A stretch of DNA of 61,838 bases from positions 1-61,838 of the forward strand of contig JAOXSH010000081.1 of assembly GCA_025800145.1 (NCBI GenBank). Direction: 5' to 3'. The translations under genes were made by a program, and so were the position numbers. The stretch comes from Cohaesibacter sp. GTDB taxonomy: Bacteria; Pseudomonadota; Alphaproteobacteria; Rhizobiales; Cohaesibacteraceae. Each line of letters opens with the position of its first letter. Positions within the stretch are counted from its first letter, which is position 1. Of this stretch, positions 1 through 8,707 are shown in pieces. The notes beneath the pieces were generated by a model. The model was not told the origin of the DNA, did not search any database, and worked only from the letters and a program-made list of their open reading frames with translations.

Positions 1-140
1 TCTCCGCCACCCGTAATGGTATCAGGAAAGACAGCTTCAACCTCATAGCCTTTCAGGCGGGCATGTTCGCGACAACGGGTTTCCTGACTTTTGGAGGAAA
101 CGCGGCAATAAATGAGAGCTTTTCCAGCTTTGAGTGACAT
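1..140 (-). CDS. Serine site-specific recombinase, N-terminal fragment cut by the window edge
   Basis: The minus strand starts with ATG at 138-140 and stays open to the window edge, giving about 46 residues. The visible part contains the run ALIYCRVSSKSQE, followed by a basic CREHARLKGYE segment. The YxRVSS motif is the N-terminal catalytic signature of resolvase/invertase-type serine recombinases, and the first Ser is the expected nucleophile. GGAGG lies just upstream of the ATG. The rest of the gene is outside the window, so it cannot be said whether this is a small resolvase or a large phage-type integrase. It suggests a mobile element begins to the left of the pho locus. Confidence 0.75.
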   Translation of the reverse strand, partial: MSLKAGKALIYCRVSSKSQETRCREHARLKGYEVEAVFPDTITGGG

Positions 141-301
141 GCTGGCCTCCTTTCTTATTCAGGCTTGTTGGTAGAGGATTTCAGATATTTTACCACAGCA
201 AGAATGCAAGGATTAAGTTGTTTAATTGTCTGACCTTTTCGCTCTTATCGGGGTCGGGAATAGGTGCGTGATACAGCTTGATCCTGTGTGGGATGAGCAT
301 A

Positions 302-483
302 ATACCAACGGCATGAAAGATTGACCCATAGGATGCCTTGAAATGGTTTAATGGCAAGGCGTCTTTCGACGGACAATGCCGGGGCATTTTCCTAGAAAGA
401 CAACGCAGCTCAGTGAGCCATTCCAAGGCACCGAAAGCCGATAAAATCCGGTCATATGGGTTAATTTTTCATGCCGTTGGTAT
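302..483. mobile_element. Palindromic MITE-like element, short form (copy A)
   Basis: The element is bounded by ATACCAACGGCATGAAA at 302 and its inverted copy ending at 483. The inverted repeats run about 29 bp with two mismatches. Internal inverted repeats (335-340 with 424-429, and 361-367 with 395-401) let the whole unit fold into one long branched hairpin. It has no coding capacity. It ends 10 bp past the phoB stop and could act as its terminator. A longer copy lies at 26544-26806 and a truncated one at 61701-61838. Copy A lacks the roughly 80 bp extra hairpin arm of the long form. Confidence 0.85.
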
Positions 484-493
484 AAGGGGATGA

Positions 494-1192
494 TCATTCC
501 GTAGCAAATTGATCATCAAAGCTATAGCCGGATCCACGAATGGTACGAATGGGATCCTTGCTCTTGCCCCGATTAATCGTTTTGCGCAGGCGGCCCACAT
601 GCACATCAACCGTGCGCTCATCCACATAAACATCATGGCCCCACACGCCATCCAGCAATTGCTCGCGTGAATAGACCCGACCAGGATTTTGCATCAAAAA
701 TTCCAGCAGGCGATATTCTGTTGGACCAAGATTAACCTCGCGATTGGCGCGTTTGACCCGATGGGTCTCACGATTTAGCTCCAAATCCCCCGCCTTTAAA
801 ACGGTTGCCACCAGATCAGGGCTGGCTCGGCGCAAGATGGCGCGAACACGGGCCATAAGCTCCGGCACAGAAAAAGGCTTGACCACATAATCATCAGCCC
901 CCGTGGCAAGGCCACGAATACGCTCGGATTCTTCGCCGCGCGCAGTTAGCATGATCACCGGCAATTTCTGGGTTCTTGGCTTGGTGCGCAACCGGCGGCA
1001 CAATTCTATGCCAGACAGGCCGGGCAGCATCCAGTCAAGCAGCAAAAGATCAGGCAAGGCTTCATGAAGGCGCTCTTCCGCTTCATCCCCACGAGACACC
1101 ACTTCCACATTATATCCCTCAGATTCCAGATTATACCGCAGAAGAAGGCTAAGGGCTTCCTCATCTTCTACAATCATGACCTTTGGAGTCAT
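494..1192 (-). CDS. phoB: Phosphate regulon response regulator PhoB
   Basis: OmpR/PhoB-family response regulator of 232 aa, the normal length. The receiver domain (about 1-120) shows the acidic pocket VEDEE, phosphoacceptor Asp53 in LLLLDWMLPG, Thr83 and Lys105 in VVKPF. The winged-helix DNA-binding domain spans about 130-228 (RTVDVHVGRLRKTI, RTIRGSGYSF). When phosphorylated by PhoR it binds Pho boxes and activates phosphate-scavenging genes. Its ATG overlaps the phoU stop by one base (TGATG), so the two are translationally coupled at the end of the pst operon. The presence of the sensor phoR upstream supports the assignment. Confidence 0.97.
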   Translation of the reverse strand: MTPKVMIVEDEEALSLLLRYNLESEGYNVEVVSRGDEAEERLHEALPDLLLLDWMLPGLSGIELCRRLRTKPRTQKLPVIMLTARGEESERIRGLATGADDYVVKPFSVPELMARVRAILRRASPDLVATVLKAGDLELNRETHRVKRANREVNLGPTEYRLLEFLMQNPGRVYSREQLLDGVWGHDVYVDERTVDVHVGRLRKTINRGKSKDPIRTIRGSGYSFDDQFATE

Positions 1193-1890
1193 CAGTCCAG
1201 ATCCAGCTGTTCGTTTTCTTCAAAATGGCGATCTTCCAAAGGAAGGCCGGTTTTGAGATAGTAAATGGTCTCGGCGATATTGGTTGCATGATCGCCGATC
1301 CGCTCCAGATTTTTGGCACAGAACAAAAGATGCGTGCAGAAAGAAATATTGCGCGGATCTTCCATCATATAGGTCAAAAATTCACGGAACAGGGAATTAT
1401 AAAGGGCATCGACCTCACGATCTTTATGCCAAACCCCAATCGCGGCCACATCATCGCGCCCGGTATAGGCATCAAGAACCGTGCGCAATTGCGTAAGCGC
1501 CAGCTCGGCCATATGCTCAATGCCATGCACCAATTGCTTGGGCTGCTTTTTGCCCTCCAGTGCCAATGTGCGCCGGGCAATGTTTTTGCCAAGATCAGCA
1601 ATCCGTTCCAGATCGACCGAAATCCGCAAAGCCGAAATAATTTCGCGCAAATCATGCGCCATGGGTTGGCGGCGCGCGATGGTCAGCACGGCTTTTTCTT
1701 CAATTTCCTGATCCAGACTGTTGATGATGGTATCTTTTTCGACAGTCTCGGACGCTTTGACCATATCCATACGCACCAAAGCAGCAATGCTGTCTTCTAC
1801 CAATCGTTCAGCACGGCCACCCATTTCAGAAATCTTGCCGGCCAATTCTTTCAGATCATCATCATAGGATGTAACAATATGATCAGACAT
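1192..1890 (-). CDS. phoU: Phosphate signalling protein PhoU
   Basis: PhoU, 232 aa from the chosen start. The protein is all-helical with two PhoU repeats, showing the typical SYDDDLKELAGKISEMG start, RRQPMAHDLREIISALRIS and the second-repeat segment NLERIGDHATNIAE. PhoU links the PstSCAB transporter to PhoR and keeps the kinase inactive when phosphate is plentiful. An upstream in-frame ATG would add 16 residues, but the ATG at 1890 has a good ribosome-binding site (GGAGAG) and matches the family N-terminus. It lies between pstB and phoB in the usual order. Confidence 0.96.
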   Translation of the reverse strand: MSDHIVTSYDDDLKELAGKISEMGGRAERLVEDSIAALVRMDMVKASETVEKDTIINSLDQEIEEKAVLTIARRQPMAHDLREIISALRISVDLERIADLGKNIARRTLALEGKKQPKQLVHGIEHMAELALTQLRTVLDAYTGRDDVAAIGVWHKDREVDALYNSLFREFLTYMMEDPRNISFCTHLLFCAKNLERIGDHATNIAETIYYLKTGLPLEDRHFEENEQLDLD

Positions 1891-1985
1891 GATTTTGTCT
1901 CTCCTGTCATACAGGCAAACGGCAAAGACCAAGATCAAGCAGCCGCACCTGATGATATGTCCCAGACCCGTTGGTCTGATGGCGA

Positions 1986-2789
1986 TTAGCCAAAACGGCC
2001 AGTAATATAATCCTGCGTGCGCTGATCCTTGGGCATTGTGAAGATCTGTTCTGTCGGACCTTCCTCAACGATATTGCCCAAATGGAAAAAAGCGGTGCGC
2101 TGCGAGACGCGAGCGGCCTGTTGCATGGAATGGGTGACGATAACGATGGTATAATTTTCCCGTAATTCGTCAATCAGCTCTTCCACTTTTGCTGTGGCGA
2201 TTGGGTCAAGCGCAGAACAGGGCTCATCCATCAAAATGACTTCCGGGCTCACTGCAATGGCTCGGGCAATACAAAGCCGCTGCTGCTGACCACCGGACAA
2301 ACCGGTGCCCGGCTCATCCAGACGATCTTTGACCTCGTCAAACAAACCAGCCTTTTGCAAGGAAGACACCACCACTTCTTCCATATCGCTTTTGTCACGG
2401 CAAAGACCATGAATGCGAGGACCATAGGCAATATTCTCAAAAATGGATTTGGGGAAGGGATTGGGCTTTTGAAACACCATGCCAACGCGGGCGCGCAGCT
2501 CCACAACATCTACTTTGGGATCGTAAATATTGATATCGCCGAGCCTGATTTGACCACCAACGGAACAAATGTCGATGGTGTCATTCATTCGGTTCAAACA
2601 GCGCAGAAAGGTGGATTTGCCACAGCCAGAAGGGCCAATCAGAGAAGTGACCTGATTTTCTTCAATATCCAGATCCACGCCAAATAAAGCTTGCTTGGCA
2701 CCATAATGGACGGTGACCTCTTTGGCTGAAATTTTGATGGCGCGGCGCTCAGAGGCTTCGGCTGTGTTGATCGGTGTCATATCCTGCAT
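1986..2789 (-). CDS. pstB: Phosphate ABC transporter ATPase PstB
   Basis: ATP-binding subunit of the high-affinity phosphate importer, about 267 aa from the ATG chosen. It shows Walker [10 protein letters not shown], the Q-loop [10 protein letters not shown], the ABC signature LSGGQQQR, Walker B VILMDEP and the switch His in VTHSMQQA, all typical of PstB. The frame extends 13 codons upstream to a TTG, but the ATG at 2789 with AAGG before it is more likely. It sits between pstA and phoU and works with PstA and PstC at the cytoplasmic face of the membrane. Confidence 0.96.
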   Translation of the reverse strand: MQDMTPINTAEASERRAIKISAKEVTVHYGAKQALFGVDLDIEENQVTSLIGPSGCGKSTFLRCLNRMNDTIDICSVGGQIRLGDINIYDPKVDVVELRARVGMVFQKPNPFPKSIFENIAYGPRIHGLCRDKSDMEEVVVSSLQKAGLFDEVKDRLDEPGTGLSGGQQQRLCIARAIAVSPEVILMDEPCSALDPIATAKVEELIDELRENYTIVIVTHSMQQAARVSQRTAFFHLGNIVEEGPTEQIFTMPKDQRTQDYITGRFG

Positions 2790-2834
2790 GATCAAGGCCT
2801 TTTGTTGAATGTCAATCTTTCTTGCCAACCGGCT

Positions 2835-4154
2835 TTACCAGCGGCGTTCAAACCGGCGCCGCAACAGCACCGCAGAAATGTTCATGATGGCAAGAAATGC
2901 CAGCAAAATCAGAATGGCAGCAGAGGTGCGCTCGACAAAGGCACGCTCCGCAGCACCCGCCCACATATAAATCTGAACAGGCAAGGCCGTTGCAGGATCC
3001 AATGGACTGACCGGAATATCCTTCACAAAGGCCACCATACCAATCATCAGCAAGGGGGCGGTCTCTCCCAAAGCCTGAGCCAAACCAATAATGGTGCCGG
3101 TCAAAATCCCCGGAGAGGCCAAAGGCAGCACATGATGAAAAATAGTTTGCGTTTTGGACGCACCCACCCCAAGGGCTGCCTCACGAATGGAGGGAGGCAC
3201 CGCTTTCAAAGCCGAACGTGTGGCAATGATGATGGTCGGCAAGGTCATCAGCGTCAGCACCAGCCCGCCAACAATCGAAGCCGAGCGGGGCAGTCCGGCA
3301 AAATTGATGAAAACAGCCAAACCCAACAGACCAAACACAATGGAAGGAACCGCTGCCAGATTGTTGATATTGACCTCAATCAGATCGGTCCATTTATTCT
3401 TTGGCGCAAATTCTTCCAGATAAATCGAAGCGGCAACCCCGATTGGCAAAGCCAGCACAAGCACAATGCCCATCATGAACAGCGAGCCAATCACTGCAAC
3501 CCCAATTCCGGCAGTCTCTGGACGTGAAGACGCACCAAAGGTAAACAGACCGCTATTGAATTTCTTGTCCATAATGCCTTGGTCAAGCAAGGCATCAATC
3601 CAGGCAATTTGCTTATCCTTGATCTGGCGGCGCTTTTCGTCTGTCTGTCGGGAAATTTGCCCTTTGACGAATGAATCCACATCCCCTGAGGCCAAAATCC
3701 AAACGCTCTGAGTGGTGCCAATCAAATCTGGATTGTCCAGCACCATATCGCGCAATTCAATGGCCGCTCCGCGTGAAATAATCTTCTTGGCCAGTTTGCG
3801 ATCGGCCTTTTGCGCCTTGTCTTTTGGATCCAGCCCAATGGCTTGATAAAAAGCCGGTTCAATAATCTTGTTATACCGAATGGCTTTGGCCAATTGTTTG
3901 GGATCACGCGTGCCTGCGGGATCGAGTATCTTTTCATCCAATGTCAGCGAGAGCTGAATTTTGGTTTGCTCAAAGGCCGTATAGCCCTTGGTGATGATCG
4001 AGACAAACAACAGCGTCAGGAACAAAAGACCCATGCCAATGGCAATCATACCATAAAGCTTGAAGCGTGCTTCACTGGCATAGCGTTTTTTTAGCCCATA
4101 ATCACGTGGCATCTGTGCTGTACTTTGGGCTGGAGGAACACTTAAATCAGTCAT
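2835..4154 (-). CDS. pstA: Phosphate ABC transporter permease PstA
   Basis: Inner-membrane permease of the phosphate importer, 439 aa. This is longer than enterobacterial PstA because of an N-terminal extension (about residues 25-190) with one early membrane helix and a periplasmic segment, as in many alphaproteobacteria. The C-terminal half has the six-helix permease core with the EAA-type loop EAALGVGASKTQTIFHHVLP. The start codon overlaps the pstC stop by one base, so translation is probably coupled. It pairs with PstC to form the channel. Confidence 0.95.
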   Translation of the reverse strand: MTDLSVPPAQSTAQMPRDYGLKKRYASEARFKLYGMIAIGMGLLFLTLLFVSIITKGYTAFEQTKIQLSLTLDEKILDPAGTRDPKQLAKAIRYNKIIEPAFYQAIGLDPKDKAQKADRKLAKKIISRGAAIELRDMVLDNPDLIGTTQSVWILASGDVDSFVKGQISRQTDEKRRQIKDKQIAWIDALLDQGIMDKKFNSGLFTFGASSRPETAGIGVAVIGSLFMMGIVLVLALPIGVAASIYLEEFAPKNKWTDLIEVNINNLAAVPSIVFGLLGLAVFINFAGLPRSASIVGGLVLTLMTLPTIIIATRSALKAVPPSIREAALGVGASKTQTIFHHVLPLASPGILTGTIIGLAQALGETAPLLMIGMVAFVKDIPVSPLDPATALPVQIYMWAGAAERAFVERTSAAILILLAFLAIMNISAVLLRRRFERRW

Positions 4155-5722
4155 CAGTCATACTGCTCCCGATATTTGCGCACGATATGCAGGGCAAACA
4201 CATTCAGCCCCAGCGTGATAAAGAAAAGGGTGATCCCCAGAGCAAAGGCCACAAGGGTTTGCGGGGAATTGAACTCCAGATCTCCGGTAAGCTGGGAAAC
4301 GATTTTTACGGTGACCGTGGTCACCGCTTCAAACGGATTGGCGGTCAGATTGGCGGCAATCCCGGCGGCCATCACCACAATCATGGTCTCGCCAATGGCA
4401 CGAGAGGCCGCCAGCAAAATAGAGGCCACAATACCGGGCAAAGCAGCGGGCAAAATCACCTGTTTGATGGTTTCGGATTTGGTGGCCCCAAGACCAAGCG
4501 ATCCATCCCGCAAACTTTGTGGCACGGCGCTAATGATATCGTCAGACAGAGAGGAAATGAACGGGATCAACATGATCCCCATAACAAAACCGGCTGTCAA
4601 AACCGAATTGGCAGAAATGGAAAGCCCAATGGACGCACCGGCATCGCGCAAGAAAGGCCCAACAGTGACCAGTGCAAAGAAGCCGTAAACAATGGTCGGA
4701 ATACCGGCCAGAATTTCCAACATTGGCTTGGCAACAGCGCGAATTGGGCGGGTTGCATATTCTGCCATATAGATTGCGGCAAACAAACCGATGGGCACAG
4801 CTACCAAAAGCGCGACAAGCGAAATGAACATCGTGCCCCATAACAAGGGCAACAAACCAAATTGGCCCCCTTCAGAGGAAACCTGACGCCCGACAGACTG
4901 AAAACGTGGATCCCAGACCGTACCAAAGAAGAAATCAACCAAAGGCACATGATCAAAGAAATTCAGCGCTTCAAACAACATCGACAAGACAATGCCAACG
5001 GTGGTCAAAACAGCGATGGAAGAGGCAATGATCAGGGCAATTCTGATATTGGCTTCAACCAAATTGCGCGCCCGAAGTGCAGGGCGAATGCGCAAATAAG
5101 AACCAAGGAAGCCTGCCAGTAATAAAATGCCCAGACCACCATAGAGAAGAAAATTGGCCCGGCTGCGCGCATCGTTCAGACGATAGGCGGCACTGACAAT
5201 CGGCGCGCTGACATCTTCAGCCAGCGCAATGCCTTTTTGCGCCATCATCGGACGAATGGCAACAAGACCGGCCCGCAATTTTGTCAATTCATCCTTGTTC
5301 AGAAGTGCAAGGCCATCTGCAACATTGCGCACAACCCCTTGTACCAGATCCTGCCGTGTTTCCAGATCGCGAAACTCGATCCAGTCGCGGCAGATTTGCG
5401 GCGCATTCTCATCACCGGCTTTCAGGATGGCAGCATTGCTTTTGCCAAAACTCAAACTGCGTTGGCATCCGCTCTCATAAGCGCCAAAGAGATGATCATG
5501 AACCACAGAGCGATTGAAGAAAGGCTGGGCAATCAGCAGAGCGGCCATAAAAAGAGCTGCTGGAATCGCCGTCCAGATAAAGACATAAGACCCGTAATAA
5601 CCGGGTCTGGAATGTAGGGTGGAGACCTCGCCATCGACAGCGCCAATCGCGCGCGAACGACCAAGGATGGCACCAGTCAAGGCCACAATGAAAATGACAG
5701 CCAAAAGCCAAAGAGGGCTCAT
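4154..5722 (-). CDS. pstC: Phosphate ABC transporter permease PstC
   Basis: Second phosphate permease subunit, 522 aa, also of the long alphaproteobacterial type. The N-terminal third holds two or three extra membrane helices around a periplasmic segment. The core has the EAA loop DGSLGLGATKSETIKQVILP and ends in a basic tail (IVRKYREQYD). It is separated from pstS by 179 bp containing a strong terminator hairpin, which may lower pstCAB transcription relative to the binding protein. Confidence 0.95.
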   Translation of the reverse strand: MSPLWLLAVIFIVALTGAILGRSRAIGAVDGEVSTLHSRPGYYGSYVFIWTAIPAALFMAALLIAQPFFNRSVVHDHLFGAYESGCQRSLSFGKSNAAILKAGDENAPQICRDWIEFRDLETRQDLVQGVVRNVADGLALLNKDELTKLRAGLVAIRPMMAQKGIALAEDVSAPIVSAAYRLNDARSRANFLLYGGLGILLLAGFLGSYLRIRPALRARNLVEANIRIALIIASSIAVLTTVGIVLSMLFEALNFFDHVPLVDFFFGTVWDPRFQSVGRQVSSEGGQFGLLPLLWGTMFISLVALLVAVPIGLFAAIYMAEYATRPIRAVAKPMLEILAGIPTIVYGFFALVTVGPFLRDAGASIGLSISANSVLTAGFVMGIMLIPFISSLSDDIISAVPQSLRDGSLGLGATKSETIKQVILPAALPGIVASILLAASRAIGETMIVVMAAGIAANLTANPFEAVTTVTVKIVSQLTGDLEFNSPQTLVAFALGITLFFITLGLNVFALHIVRKYREQYD

Positions 5723-5850
5723 AGCGACCTTCCTCTATGTTCTGCGGGGATCGCGCGGTTAAGAAAAATCTCTCCATTCAAACCAAAAGAGACAAAAGCC
5801 TCATAAGGATCGACAAAGAGAATGCAGTGTGATGCAGGTCAGTGGTCCTG

Positions 5851-5890
5851 AAAAACCTTGCGCGGACATTCAAGGAGTGTCCGCGCAAGG
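5851..5890 (-). terminator. Intrinsic terminator between pstS and pstC
   Basis: A perfect 13-bp stem (CCTTGCGCGGACA and its inverse, 5856-5890) with a 9-nt loop is followed on the minus strand by five T residues. It lies directly after pstS and before pstC. Partial termination here would yield more binding protein than membrane subunits, a common arrangement in ABC importer operons. Confidence 0.85.
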
Positions 5891-5901
5891 CCAAAGAAAT
5901 T

Positions 5902-6942
5902 TTAAAGGGTTTTGCCCTTTGCAATGGCGTCATTGACGTCCTGACGCTCAGCCGCAGGAGCAGGCACCAGACCATAATCAGCAGTTGGAGAACCTTCGCC
6001 TGTCATGTCATCAGACATGAAGAACTCAACATAATCTTTCAGGCCAGGGATAACGCCCAAATGCGCCTTTTTGACATAGAAGAACAAAGGACGGGAAACA
6101 GGATAGCTACCATCAGCAATCACAGAAGCATTAGGTGTGATGCCGGAAACCGGAGCCACTTTCAGTTTGTCTGTGTTGTTTTCATAGAAAGCAAGACCGA
6201 AAACGCCGATGCCGGTTTTATTGCTGTCGATGCGTGCAAGGGTCTCGGTATAATCACCATCAATGTCAACAGCCTTGCCGTCTTTGCGAACCTTGTAGCA
6301 TTCTTTCTTGGCAGGTTTCTTTTCCAGGCCAGAAGCAACATATAGATCCAGCGCACCAGCAGCCTTACAGCCAGCAGCCAGAACCTTGGTCTCAAAAACT
6401 TCACGGGTGCCGTGCTTTTCGCCTGGAATGTAAGCCGCAATTTCCCAATCCGGGAAAGATGGATCAACATCAGACCATTTGGAGTTTGTATTGTCGACCA
6501 GCTTGCCATCTTTTACAATCTTTGGAGCCAGAGCATTGAACCAGTGAATGGGCTCAAATTTGAAATCAGCGCCATTGATGTCAGACGCGAAAACGATGCC
6601 ATCATAGCCAATTTTGACTTCGATGATTTCTTTCACGCCATTTTCGGCACATTTCTTGATTTCTTTTTCTTTGATTTTGCGAGACGCATTGGCCACATCA
6701 ATGGTGGAAGGACCGGTGCCTTTGCAGAATTCTTTCAGACCAGCGGAAGATCCACCGGATTCAACGATTGGAGTTTTGAAATCAGGATAATTTTCACCAA
6801 ATGATTCAGCAACGATGGTTGCATAAGGCAGAACGGTGGAAGAACCGGCAACCTGAACCTGATCGCGGGCCTGAGCAGCGGTGCCTGCGAGAATGGTGGA
6901 TGCTGCAAGAACAGCGACACTAGCAAAAGATGCGAATTTCAC
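5902..6942 (-). CDS. pstS: Periplasmic phosphate-binding protein PstS
   Basis: Phosphate-binding protein of the Pst importer, 346 aa. A clear signal peptide (MKFASFASVAVLAASTILAG, cleavage likely after AAQA) precedes the mature start RDQVQVAGSSTVLPYATIVAE. SSTVLPY and the later ESGGSSAGLKEFCKG stretch are phosphate-contacting regions of the PstS family. It is the first gene of the pst-phoUB run, behind a three-unit Pho box. It binds phosphate in the periplasm and hands it to PstCA. Confidence 0.95.
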   Translation of the reverse strand: MKFASFASVAVLAASTILAGTAAQARDQVQVAGSSTVLPYATIVAESFGENYPDFKTPIVESGGSSAGLKEFCKGTGPSTIDVANASRKIKEKEIKKCAENGVKEIIEVKIGYDGIVFASDINGADFKFEPIHWFNALAPKIVKDGKLVDNTNSKWSDVDPSFPDWEIAAYIPGEKHGTREVFETKVLAAGCKAAGALDLYVASGLEKKPAKKECYKVRKDGKAVDIDGDYTETLARIDSNKTGIGVFGLAFYENNTDKLKVAPVSGITPNASVIADGSYPVSRPLFFYVKKAHLGVIPGLKDYVEFFMSDDMTGEGSPTADYGLVPAPAAERQDVNDAIAKGKTL

Positions 6943-7085
6943 TTGACCTCTCCATAAGTCAGTTTTCCGGCGATCTCATCTCTTCAAGATTGTTCGGATC
7001 GCACTTGGCAAATGTGCCGATCTCCTCATGTCTGAGACAGATCGGTCGAGACACCGGCACACTAAGCCTGCCATGTGATGGATAT

Positions 7086-7114
7086 ATGACAGTTATATTT
7101 CAGTATTATGACAA
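7086..7114 (-). promoter_or_regulatory. Triple Pho box upstream of pstS
   Basis: On the minus strand three 7-mers recur at an exact 11-bp period: TTGTCAT, CTGAAAT and CTGTCAT, each separated by four A/T bases. This matches the PhoB-box architecture (CTGTCAT repeats with 4-bp spacers). The outer units are near-perfect and the middle one is degenerate. It lies about 145 bp before the pstS ATG, in the phoR-pstS gap, so the pst operon can be induced separately from phoR. Confidence 0.85.
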
Positions 7115-7185
7115 TTTAAGTTATTGGAATATAAGGAATATGGAGAGTTTTATTATATTTGTGTCATCATTTGACGTTACTTAAT

Positions 7186-7335
7186 GAGAGTTTAGGCCGC
7201 ATGTCCATCTCTCTCCCCCTCCTAAACCGCCTTTGAGGCGACCATGACGGGTGGTCTGCTAGAGCATATTTTTCGAAAAGTGTGTGCTGTTTTCGAGAAA
7301 TATGCTCTAGGGCAGAGAGATGTCTCAGGATTTCT
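7186..7335. repeat. Dispersed palindromic repeat, copy X, interrupted by a small CTAG palindrome
   Basis: This stretch between pstS and phoR resembles the repeats at 35230-35355 and 43999-44148. They share GGCYGCAT near the left, a CTCTCCC tract, CCATGACGGGTGGTCTGCTAG and a right-hand CTCAGGATTT. Copy X lacks the left terminal hairpin and carries a 44-bp palindrome at its CTAG (see 7259-7310). It contains no gene and could serve as the phoR terminator. Confidence 0.75.
7259..7310. repeat. 44-bp palindrome flanked by CTAG, inserted in another repeat
   Basis: An imperfect palindrome (AGCATATTTTTCGAAAA and its inverse, 7263-7306) is flanked on both sides by CTAG (7259-7262 and 7307-7310). The host repeat at 35230 and 43999 has a single CTAG at the same place. 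Removing the palindrome plus one CTAG restores the host sequence, so this is an insertion with a 4-bp target duplication. Confidence 0.8.
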
Positions 7336-7338
7336 CAA

Positions 7339-8700
7339 TCAGGCTTTTAAAGGCAAGCGTACCTGAAAGGTTGTGCCTTTGCCGACAGAAGATTCCACCA
7401 TCAAGCGCCCTTTGTGGCGGGTCAGGATATGTTTCACAATGGCCAAACCAAGGCCTGTGCCCTTCTGTTCGCGGCTGGTCGCCACATCCACGCGATAGAA
7501 ACGCTCGGTCAGGCGCGGCAAATGTTCCGACGGAATGCCAGGTCCATAATCGCGCACCTTGATGGCATAAAACGGCGCCCCGCTGATGGCATCTTTGATG
7601 GGGGCAGAAGAGAGCAGGATTTTCTCGCCATCCTTGCCATATTTAATGGCATTCTCGACCAGATTTTCCAGAACCTGAACCAGTTCGTCCCGATCACCGG
7701 CGACCATTTGGCTGTCCTGGTCATTTTCGATGTCAGTTTCGATGATAACGCCCATTTCAAGCGCAAGAGGGCTTAGGGCATCGGCCACATGTTTGACAAT
7801 TTTGACCAGATCCACTTTTGTTTCGGGATGCATATGGGCCTTCATCTCAATGCGGGACAGAGACAAAAGATCGCTGATCAAACGCGACATGCGCTCGGCT
7901 TGATCCAGCATGATTGCTAAAAAGCGCTCATGCGCCATCGGATCATCCTTGGCAGGGCCTTGCAGCGTCTCGATAAAGCCAATCAGAGAGGCCAAAGGTG
8001 TGCGCAATTCATGGCTGGCATTGGCAACAAAATCTGCTCGCATCCGCTCAATATTCTTTTGTTCGGTCTGATCATGAAACAGCAGCAAAATAAAATCCGG
8101 CTTCGCTGGCTCTTCATCTGGCGTGTGGGCATGGTCCCGTTGCAAATGAATTGGGGTGAACCAAGCCTCATACAGACGTTCAGAGCGCATTTTGTGGGAA
8201 AATTCTACCTTTTCAATGCTTCCCCCCGCCATCACAGCATCCAGAGCGGCCAGCATATCTGGCTGGCGAATGCGAAAACTAATGGGATCTCCATCTTTTA
8301 CAGCACCAAAAATATTGGTGCCTGCCTGATTGGTGAAACGCACAATGCCGCGCGAATCCAAAATGAAGCAGGGATCAGGCAAGGCCGCTGCCAATTTGCG
8401 CATATGCAAATCAGGCATATGGGTGCGCCGACGTGCTTGCACCTTTGCGCGCAGTCGGGTGACTTTTTTGCGGCGGGGAAACAGCATGGTGACAACCAAA
8501 ACGGCGATCATCACCGCCACGCCACGCCAATAAGTCTGATCGCTTTGATGAATGATCCAGAAAAGACCGATAGCGATGGCCAACAGGCTCCAACGCGCAT
8601 GATGCAGGCGATGAAGTGGCCCGGTTTCTAGCGAACGGTCAGGCAAGTCGTGCAAATGGCGCTGTTTGGCCTCAATATTGGGAGCCTGAAGATCAGTCAT
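7339..8700 (-). CDS. phoR: Phosphate regulon sensor histidine kinase PhoR
   Basis: Membrane histidine kinase, 453 aa. Two membrane helices near residues 35-70 are followed by a basic linker, a PAS domain (about 100-210), a HisKA domain with the phosphorylatable His in NASHELRTPL, and an HATPase_c domain (N-box NLVENAIKYG, G1 DYGPGIP, G2 GTGLGLAIVKH). The ATP-binding motifs are complete. Together with PhoU and the Pst transporter it senses phosphate supply and phosphorylates PhoB. It starts 7 bp after trkH ends, so it may be co-transcribed with trkH, while pstS has its own Pho box downstream. Confidence 0.94.
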   Translation of the reverse strand: MTDLQAPNIEAKQRHLHDLPDRSLETGPLHRLHHARWSLLAIAIGLFWIIHQSDQTYWRGVAVMIAVLVVTMLFPRRKKVTRLRAKVQARRRTHMPDLHMRKLAAALPDPCFILDSRGIVRFTNQAGTNIFGAVKDGDPISFRIRQPDMLAALDAVMAGGSIEKVEFSHKMRSERLYEAWFTPIHLQRDHAHTPDEEPAKPDFILLLFHDQTEQKNIERMRADFVANASHELRTPLASLIGFIETLQGPAKDDPMAHERFLAIMLDQAERMSRLISDLLSLSRIEMKAHMHPETKVDLVKIVKHVADALSPLALEMGVIIETDIENDQDSQMVAGDRDELVQVLENLVENAIKYGKDGEKILLSSAPIKDAISGAPFYAIKVRDYGPGIPSEHLPRLTERFYRVDVATSREQKGTGLGLAIVKHILTRHKGRLMVESSVGKGTTFQVRLPLKA

Positions 8701-8707
8701 CTTTGTC

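Noticed and set aside
190-426. 78-codon frame on the minus strand overlapping element copy A
   Set aside because: It runs through the non-coding palindromic element. Similar short frames in other copies are not conserved as protein.
1183-1989. Long open frame (268 codons) on the plus strand opposite phoU
   Set aside because: It is antisense to a clear phoU and its translation is rich in His, Gln and Asn, as expected from the reverse of a GC-skewed gene. No ribosome-binding site or protein motif.
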